Assembly: GCF_018812025.1 (NCBI RefSeq)
Contig: NC_063050.1
Coordinates: 57,610,147-57,674,146, forward strand
Direction: 5' to 3'
Length of the DNA stretch: 64,000 bases
Origin: Megalobrama amblycephala
Lineage: Eukaryota > Chordata > Actinopteri > Cypriniformes > Xenocyprididae
Positions 57,129 to 64,000 of the stretch are shown here, in pieces (position 1 is the first letter of the stretch; every line of letters starts with the position of its first letter). A model generated the notes under the pieces. That model had not been told where the DNA came from. It ran no database searches and was given only the letters and a program-made list of their open reading frames with translations. The translations under genes and the position numbers were made by a program.

Positions 57129-59116
57129 TTAAAGGTGCCCTAGAATCAAAAATTGAATTTACCTCAGCATAGTTGAATAACAAGAGTTCAGTACATGGAA
57201 ATGGCATACACTGAGTTTCAAACTCCATTGTTTCCTCCTTCTTATGTAAATCTCATTTGTTTAAAAGACCTCCGGAAAACAGACGAATCTCAACATAACA
57301 CAGACTGTTACGTAACAGTCGGGATCATTAATATGTACATCCCCAATATTTGCATATGCCAGCCCATGTTCAAGGCATTTGACAAGCCAGTATTAACATC
57401 TGGATCTGTGCACAGCTGAATCAACAGACTTTATGCAGGTAAATGTAACCCACCTATAGGTAAATACACAACTCTAGGTTCGTAAGAGGTTCAGACATTG
57501 CAACACAAATGAATGGACAGATTCACTGTAACAGTTTCAATGTAACTTTAGTAAGAAAATGATATTGTACAAAGTCACAACAGAATGTAGCCGGCTTACA
57601 AATAAAAATGAAATAAAACCCCCTTTTTTAAACTAATGTTGGTGTGTGTGTTTATCAGTGTATGTGTATCATGCACGACCAGTGCACGATCAGTCTTTCA
57701 AAAATGATCAAAATCAAAAATGTCCTCCTATGTCTGTAAGACTCTTTGTTGGTAACAGTCCTACCACGTAATGTTCCTCACGGTTTGAAGTTCAAATTCA
57801 CATAGACTCTAGAAGATCCGGTTTGGGTGACTCGCCATCTAAGGTTTCACATCCCTCACGATCAATGAACAGAATCCTCTCGTTACTAAAGACCCGACCT
57901 GAATTTACAAAACAGGTGACTGTAAAACATTTGTTTAAACATTAACATCAATTAGGCCTAATGACAATCATTTCTATGAAGATAACTTATATATGTTACA
58001 TATATGAACTATATATGAACACTATATATGAAAACATCAATTAAATACTGATGCACTTCAATGAATTGGTCCGATAAAATAATCAAACAACATCATCTTA
58101 ACTGAAAACATTGTACTATAGATCCCACAGTACAAAAGAATAAGAAATAAAACACTCAGAATGTGTATTATTTTCGATATACACTTGCAAAAACTAGAAA
58201 AAATAATTGCATCCTCATTTAGAACATCAGTCTGCATAAATGCATACTTAAATCCAAATATTACAAATAATGAGCATTCTAGAGCTTCATATAGAACAAG
58301 ATGATATATATAAAAGAAACATTTCACTGAAATTAAAGTAATCGTTATGAATTTGAATGATTATGATGCAATAGCGCATGTTGCGCAGTAACATAGCACA
58401 TGGTTTAGCCATGTGCTATGTTTAACCATGTAATAAAAGTTTTTTTTTCTTAAACATATTTTCATATTTTGTAACTGGGTTACATAAACAATCAAGAACA
58501 ACAGCGAAAAATGGCAGATGGAGCAATAATAACTGACATGATCCATGATAACATGATATTTTTAGTGATATTTGTAAATTGTCTTTCTAATGTACTGTTA
58601 AATGTGGTTAAAGTTACCATCGTTTCTTACTGTATTCACGGATACAAGATCAGTCATTATTTACATTTTTAAACTCTTGCATTCTGTATAATTCATAAAC
58701 ACAACTTCATTCTTTATAAATCTCTCCAACAGTGTGTAATGTTAGCTTTAGCCACGGAGCATAGCCTCAAACTCATTCAGAATCAAATGTAAACATCCAA
58801 ATAAATACTATACTCACATGATCCGAAGTATGCATGACGAACATCTTGTAAAGATCCATTTGAGGGTTATATTAGCTGTGTGAACTTTGTTTATGCACTG
58901 TATTATAGTCAAGAGCTCGGTGGGCAGTGAGTGCAAGATTTAAAGGGGCCGCAGCCTGAATCGGTGCATAGTTAATGATGCCCCAAAATAAGCAGTTAAA
59001 AAAATTAATAAAAAAAAAATCTGTGTGGTATTTTGAGCTGAAACTTCACAGACACATTCAGGGGACACCTTAGACTTATATTACATCTTGTGAAAGAACG
59101 TTCTTGGGCACCTTTC
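57129..59116 (+). mobile_element. TTAAAGGTGCCC MITE with nested insertion
   Basis: Left end TTAAAGGTGCCCTAGAATC, right end CTTGGGCACCTTTCA. An unrelated segment (57443-58485) interrupts it. Its right end lies about 45 bases before the splice acceptor of the USP Cys-box exon at 59162. Confidence 0.88.
57443..58485. mobile_element. Nested element with ATGTAACCCA ends
   Basis: The inverted ends ATGTAACCCA and TGGGTTACAT bracket 1.04 kb absent from the copy at 44576-48253. The target duplication is unclear and there is no coding capacity. Confidence 0.6.
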
Positions 59117-59161
59117 ATGTTCTTGTTAACATTGTATTCAGCATCTGCTGCTTCTCCTCAG

Positions 59162-60994
59162 GTTCATACAGAGGTTTGAACAATCGAGGAGCAACCTCCT
59201 ATTTGAATGCAACCTTACAGGTGCTCTTCATGACCAAATCATTCAGAGAGAGAGTGATGAGGTCAGTGCTGTTGTTGTTTTGATTGTTTGTTTGTTTTGT
59301 CTGAATTGATTCATTGTACTGAAATGAAAAACAGTTGTTTAATTTTGTAGAGTTCCCAGTGACCCAAATGAGAAGTTAGTGTCTGCATTAAAGGAAATAT
59401 TCCAAGAGCTCAGCAATCAGGACAATGGTGCTCCGAGTGTCTCGACTCGTGGAATAATCACGTCTCTTGGTATACAGAACGGTAAGTTTAGGATGGGAAT
59501 AATATAATATAATATAATATAATATTGAAACTGTACTGTGTTTGGTTTGTGTGTATGAAGTGTGTTGTATTTTCTCTTTAATTTCAGTATATGAGCAGCA
59601 GGATGCTGTGGAATATTTCCTAGATATCCTAGAGAAAGTAGGCCCTACTTTGGCCGAGGTAACCTATTTCTGTTCCTGTTCATTCAGTATGTTACAATGC
59701 AGAAAAACAGAACATTTGCTTGTTGATCTTCTACTAATAACTCACAGTGATTCTCTGATTAATTTAACTGAAACAGGTCTTTAGTGGAACTCTGAGAAAC
59801 ATCAGAATATGTTCAGAAAATCACAAGTCCCATGATGACAGCCCATTCAAGTCACTACAGATTCCTGTTAACCCCAGAGATGGACAGTTCAAACTTGTGA
59901 GGGAAAATTCAGTGACTTTCTGTATTCATGATTATATGTTAAAAGAGATGCAGATCATAATAAAATATTTTATTTTGATTTCAGGAAGATGGACTTGATA
60001 AATATTTTGAGTCTGCTATATTAGTTGAAGATGACCAGATGTACTGTGATGAATGTGACGAGAAAAGGGATACGACACTGGTAAAGTGGATTTTTGCTGC
60101 TGATGCATTTCTAACAAAGTTTGACATATCTTTAAAAGCCACATTTTTCCAAAGCTAGTACACTACTGAATAGCTACATTTTCAGTGGTACTCCATTTTC
60201 TCTGGGCATTAAAATAAATTTTATTTGCATGGCGCTATTCACGATACAAGTTGTTTCAAAGCAGCTTTACAGGTTTGCAATGAAGTTGTGCTTATAAATC
60301 CCAAAACTTAACTGTATTACTTTTCTGCATAGAGTTGTGAAATACACGAGTATCCAGAAATACTGCCTTTGCACCTTAAAAGGTTTGAGTATGTCAATAG
60401 AGTTTGTGGGTTTGTGAAAAATGATTGCCCCATGGATGTGCCGCTTCATTTACCTCTTCAGGTACGTATCCCCACTGATTACGCAATAAACCCTCTTATT
60501 GTATTTTGCTTTGATAGAATGAAGTTATATCAAGCTGTAAGGATCAGAGAATACAGTCAAATCTAATACATTTCAAAAAATATTAGTGACAATAGTAAAC
60601 CCTGCTTTATGTTGTTTCAGGAGCATGAGTATTCGCTCTATGCTGTGATCAATCACACGGGTACCCGTTTTGGAGGTCACTACACTGCTGTCATCCGATC
60701 CTTTACAGATGACAAGTGGTACCGTTTTGATGACCGTTGTGTCACAGTGGTAATGTGGTATTATTTGATATTTAATGTTTAAATTACCACTGTGTTCTGT
60801 TGCTTAATATTCAACTGTGCTCTTGTGATTTTCTTCAGACTGATGAGAGTGAACTGAAAAGGTATGTGCCAGTTACATCAAATTATTCTTTGTTAATTTC
60901 TTACTCAAATTGAGAATGAAACTAATTATAGTTTTTAATCTTTTAATGTAGGTCTGGTGAAGCTTTATTGCTCTTGTACCAGAAAAGTGAGTAG
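59162..60994 (+). CDS. USP47-like ubiquitin-specific protease, Cys-to-Ser active site
   Basis: Exons 59162-59261, 59351-59481, 59588-59658, 59777-59896, 59985-60080, 60333-60461, 60621-60749, 60839-60861 and 60952-60994, all with GT-AG borders and consistent phase, about 280 residues. It starts YRGLNNRGATSYLNATLQ, the USP Cys box; the catalytic Cys position is Ser (TCC, 59197-59199). Then come YEQQDAVEYFLDIL, a Zn-ribbon-like region keeping one CxxC pair (YCDECDEK), LPLHLKRFEY, and the His box GGHYTAVIRS (His 60678-60680) with YRFDD. It ends KSE and TAG, although the last bases also read as a donor, so the protein may continue. Such enzymes remove ubiquitin. A Ser there normally abolishes cysteine-protease activity but can preserve ubiquitin binding. 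The 5' end is unresolved (see 52080). Confidence 0.88.
60205..60278 (-). mobile_element. L2 3' end fragment in USP intron
   Basis: AATAAATTTTATTTGCATGGCGC and TTTCAAAGCAGCTTTACAGG match the reverse complement of the L2 tail. Confidence 0.6.
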
Positions 60995-61850
60995 ATTCAC
61001 AATTTTGCATTTAATGTGAGATTCTCTTGTGTTCTCGTGTTGGTGGCCTGAGAATGCAATCTTTGAAATATTGTTTTCGAAAACAAGTTTTGAAAACATG
61101 TTTCTTGTCTCGTCAAGAAAAAAAAAGGAGAAACATAAACGTGGAGGATTCCCTTCAGTCCTCTGCCCCAGAAATGTTATTTATTTATTTAAAATGTATT
61201 TAATTTAGTTAAGCAAAGAAAATGGAAGCAAACAATCTTCAGGAAAGGGTCTAGCCAAAAATATCACACACTGAAGTAACAGTTTTGTGTTGGTGTGAAT
61301 CTTATGAAAGATTGTTTAACAGAATAAAAAAAGTAGTTCACAAAAGAATGACTTGGTTTATCAAGAAATCCGACTTGGAACTCCAACTTGGAAGTCTGGC
61401 AAGTCCAACTGGAAAGTCCGACTGGGAAGTCTGACTAGAAAGCCCCACAAGTATGTCTTGGAAGACAGACTGGGAACTCCAACTTGGAAGTCTGGCAAGT
61501 CTTTTGGTTATAAATCATCTACAATCATCCTCTTTCACAGAGCTGTAAATAAAATCATCATACAACAAACCCGGCGGTCGTTCGTCAGTCCTGCGCTCAC
61601 TACAGCGGTCAGAAGTGTTTATGGTAATAGCAACAGGATTAATCGCAGCTGTGCTCACTCACTGAGCCTTCGAGGCCACGTTTAGGCAGCTGAGTTGTTC
61701 CCCGCTGCCCGGTCAGGGAATGACTCTGCAGGCAGTGTTTGCTCACAAAGGCACCTCACGAAACTGATTTCGGACGGACTTCTGAAGCAGCATAACGGTT
61801 TAAATGATCTACTACAGCAAAATAGCACAAGCTTTGATGATTTCTAATGG
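60995..61850. other. Sequence downstream of the USP gene
   Basis: To about 61110 it resembles 1142-1225. A cluster of CCnACTTGGAAnTC short repeats occupies 61360-61505. The rest holds no gene that I recognise. Confidence 0.5.
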
Positions 61851-61852
61851 TG

Positions 61853-63100
61853 CGTTCACACCAAACATGAATGGAGCCTTAAGTGTTAGTGATTTACATG
61901 TTAAGTCAATGCAAAGATGTGAATAGACATCCTGCGGCGTGATTCACAGGAATGAGGCGGTGCGTATGATGTGACGCGAAATGAGCGTTTCAGGCTTTTG
62001 ACATGCGTAACGCGAATCACGCGAGTTGAAAAATCTGAACTTTGGTGAATATTTACGCCGCATTAACCAATCAGGAGCTTGCTCTAGTAGTGACATGATT
62101 ACAACGTAGCGAGCAGAAGGCAGAAATCCGAAACAACAATGGAGGACAAAATCATCTTCAAGGTCAGAGAAAAAGTGGAAGTACTCTGCGGTCCTGTCTT
62201 TCCTTGACCCCTTCGTCTACCAATGGGAGACAAGCGGGAATATGGAGAGAGGGAATGAGGAGAATCACAGAAGGACATATATGTTGTTGTTGTTTTATGA
62301 TGAAAAGTCTAAATTAATTTCTTTCTGACTGGTGTAATGTGAAATGTGTGTAACGTTGTATTAATATTTAATATTGTCATGACAGAGCCCACTGGTTCTT
62401 TTGATGACAGTGAGCCTGGGTCCCCTCTGCCAGAACCTGCTGCTGGCCCTTCAACATCTGCAGCTGTACTCACAGGTGTGTACAGGCAATAATGACCATG
62501 TTTACATCCATATTATATTTACAGCAAGCACTCATTGCCTCACATAACACTGATGGTTTGTGAATGAGTTTAATCCTTTTCTGCCTTCTCATTGTACAAA
62601 ATGTGTTATCATTTGATACAGCACCACCAGGAAGAAGAGCTCAGAGAAGGGTTAGGGAGCAGCCATCAGAGGTGGAGATGCAGCTCCTAGAAGCACTCCG
62701 GACCCATCCTTTAGCTCCAGCAGCACCTCCACGCTCAGAGGATGAGCTCTTCCTCTTGAGTCTTGTCCCTTCCCTGCAGAGGTTGCCGCCTCAGAAGAAA
62801 GAATTCGTCAAATTTCATATACACAAATTAATTTATGAAAGCAGCACAGTTGTGCTTAATTTGGAACAAGTGGAGCCTACAGAGTAGTTTTAAAAAACAG
62901 GCAGCAATCTCTGCAGGGAATGAACCAGAGTTTCTCTCCTTTCTCCACTCCTTCACTTTGGCCCTCACTCTTCCCTCTTCCAAGCAAGATCCTTTTTATT
63001 CCTGCATGTAGTTGTAAATGTTCTTTGTATAGCCTATGGTTTTTATATTTTTTATTTTGATTTGATATATTTTGTATAAATAAATGTTCTATACAATGAC
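61853..63100 (+). mobile_element. Harbinger-type element, deleted, right end lost
   Basis: Starts TGGTGCGTTCACACCAAACA, a common fish Harbinger terminus. It carries the accessory MADF/BESS gene but no transposase. The right terminus is absent, apparently replaced by the LTR element beginning near 63110. Confidence 0.65.
62163..62887 (+). pseudogene. MADF-BESS protein of Harbinger, N-terminus deleted
   Basis: A piece 62163-62250 encodes KKWKYSAVLSFLDPFVYQWE, the end of a MADF (SANT-like) DNA-binding domain, and is not in frame with the ATG at 62141. Exon 62387-62475 encodes PTGSFDDSEPGSPLPEP. Exon 62622-62887 ends with SEDELFLLSLVPSLQRLPPQ and VKFHIHKLIYES, a BESS protein-interaction motif, before a stop. 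In autonomous elements this protein helps the transposase reach DNA. Most of the MADF domain is missing and the first donor site is not visible. Confidence 0.75.
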
Positions 63101-63109
63101 CAAAGATTT

Positions 63110-63580
63110 TGGTGTGTTTGTAATGAAGGGTCAACAGAGTGGGGATCCATTTGCAGCTTTATTAAACAACGTGCAATGCAGACAGGGCAAAGGCAGATGC
63201 ATAAACATGGACAGGCAATGGTCGTGGCAGGCGGCAGACAAACAGAGTCGGGTCACAGACAGAGATCAGGGCAGGCGGCAAGCAAAAAAAGTCCAGTACA
63301 CAGGCAAGGATCAGGGTAGGTGTCAGAGGTTCACAGGCAATAAACAATCCAAATGGCAACAGATAAACAGTCCACAAGAAAACGCTCAGAAATGATCACC
63401 AAGGCAAATCAAGACTTTGCGAAGTGTGTGTGCATGTGTGTCTTAAATAGTGTGAGTGTGATGCGTTGCAGGTGTGTGCGCAATCAGTCTGATGCAGACT
63501 GATTGCGGGTGATGGCTCCCTTCGGCGGCCCGGAGGAAGAGCTGCGGGAGCCATATTCGTGACGTGATCATCAAGGGTGG
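63110..63580 (-). mobile_element. LTR-like region of a Gypsy element
   Basis: On the minus strand it reads a TATA-like CTATTTAAGACAC near 63440, tandem CCGCCTGCC-type words, then AATAAAGCTGCAAATGGATC, a polyadenylation signal common in fish Gypsy LTRs. It follows the pol end in the expected order. Exact ends are uncertain. Confidence 0.5.
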
Positions 63581-63599
63581 GGGGTTGCAGGCCTCGGCT

Positions 63600-64000
63600 C
63601 CCTCGGCTCCCTCAGACTCTACTCTCGGACCCCCGGAGGGTTTCAGCAGTGATACATGGAAAGTGGGAGAAACACGGTAATTAGCAGGTTAGTCTAAACA
63701 AAATGATACAGGTGTAATTTGTCTGATAATTTGAAAAGGCCCTACAAACCTGGGACTGAGTTTTCTGCATGAAAGTCTTAGACGCAAGTCCCTGGTGGAC
63801 AGCCAGACCCATTGTCCCACGGTGTATTGGGGATTAGGGCGACGATGCCGGTTGGCCTGCATTTCCTGCCTTCTCACAGCGCGCTGCAGGTGATGGTGAG
63901 CCAGATCCCAAGTCTCCTCGCTTTGTTGCATCCACTCGGTTACAGATGGCTAGTTGGATGGTTCCCTGGACCAGGGGAAGAGTGGTGGTTGAAAACCCAG
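63600..64000 (-). pseudogene. Ty3/Gypsy pol, integrase C-terminal end
   Basis: The minus strand encodes [52 protein letters not shown] and, after a stop, [15 protein letters not shown], the integrase C-terminal region of fish Gypsy elements. In-frame stops (about 63687 and about 63950) disable it. It runs off the right edge of the window. Confidence 0.85.

Overview
The window looks like teleost fish nuclear DNA, most likely from a cyprinid (carp, goldfish or zebrafish relatives). This rests on three things: intron-rich genes with GT-AG splice sites; a dense, nested load of fish-type transposons (Tc1, hAT, piggyBac, Harbinger, L2 LINEs, Gypsy-like LTR elements, foldback MITEs); and many CA and TA microsatellites. 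No rRNA, tRNA, CRISPR or prokaryotic signal was seen. The species is an inference.

Host genes are few. (1) A minus-strand gene spans 10557 to 2618. Its eleven exons join in compatible phase and read as an acidic N-terminus, a RING/IBR-like cysteine-rich zinc module, a short linker and a caspase-1-like protease domain. This RING/IBR-caspase architecture is the most unusual thing in the window. One base is missing just before the catalytic His, so this copy may be broken or carry a sequence error. (2) A plus-strand ubiquitin-specific protease (USP47-like) gene has nine exons at 59162-60994 and a probable further upstream exon at 52080-52172. The catalytic Cys is Ser, while the His and Asp boxes are kept. 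(3) A second, truncated copy of the 3' end of that USP lies at 818-1141, cut by a transposon, so the two USP copies flank the window. It is tail-to-tail with the caspase gene. (4) Two short coding exons at 42324-42756 follow a TATA box and an ISRE-like site. They may be the start of an interferon-responsive gene.

Layout: 1-1141 repeat and USP remnant; 2618-10557 caspase gene, its introns filled by MITEs and a Tc1 element; 11-15 kb AT-rich sequence with an isolated promoter-like site; 15.8-17.3 kb an IS630/Tc1-like DDE relic; 17.8-19.4 kb a GC-rich minisatellite of about 97 bp; 22.5-26.5 kb a tandem array of units of about 700 bp, with inverted copies at 34.9-36.5 kb; 28.3-30.9 kb a large palindrome; 32.2-34.9 kb a piggyBac relic split by a hAT element; 36.5-40.3 kb a nearly intact L2 LINE; 42.3-43.1 kb the candidate gene start; 43.1-49.3 kb nested DNA transposons; 50.6-51.5 kb an LTR element end; 53.6-56.9 kb a LINE split by a Gmr1-like LTR retroelement whose integrase precedes its reverse transcriptase; 57.1-61 kb a MITE and the USP gene; 61.8-63.1 kb a Harbinger relic; 63.1-64 kb a Gypsy end running off the edge.

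If the models hold, the host genes share a theme: ubiquitin signalling (a RING/IBR module and USPs) beside an inflammatory-type caspase. That fits an expanding, fast-evolving innate immune cluster. The functional link is inference from proximity.
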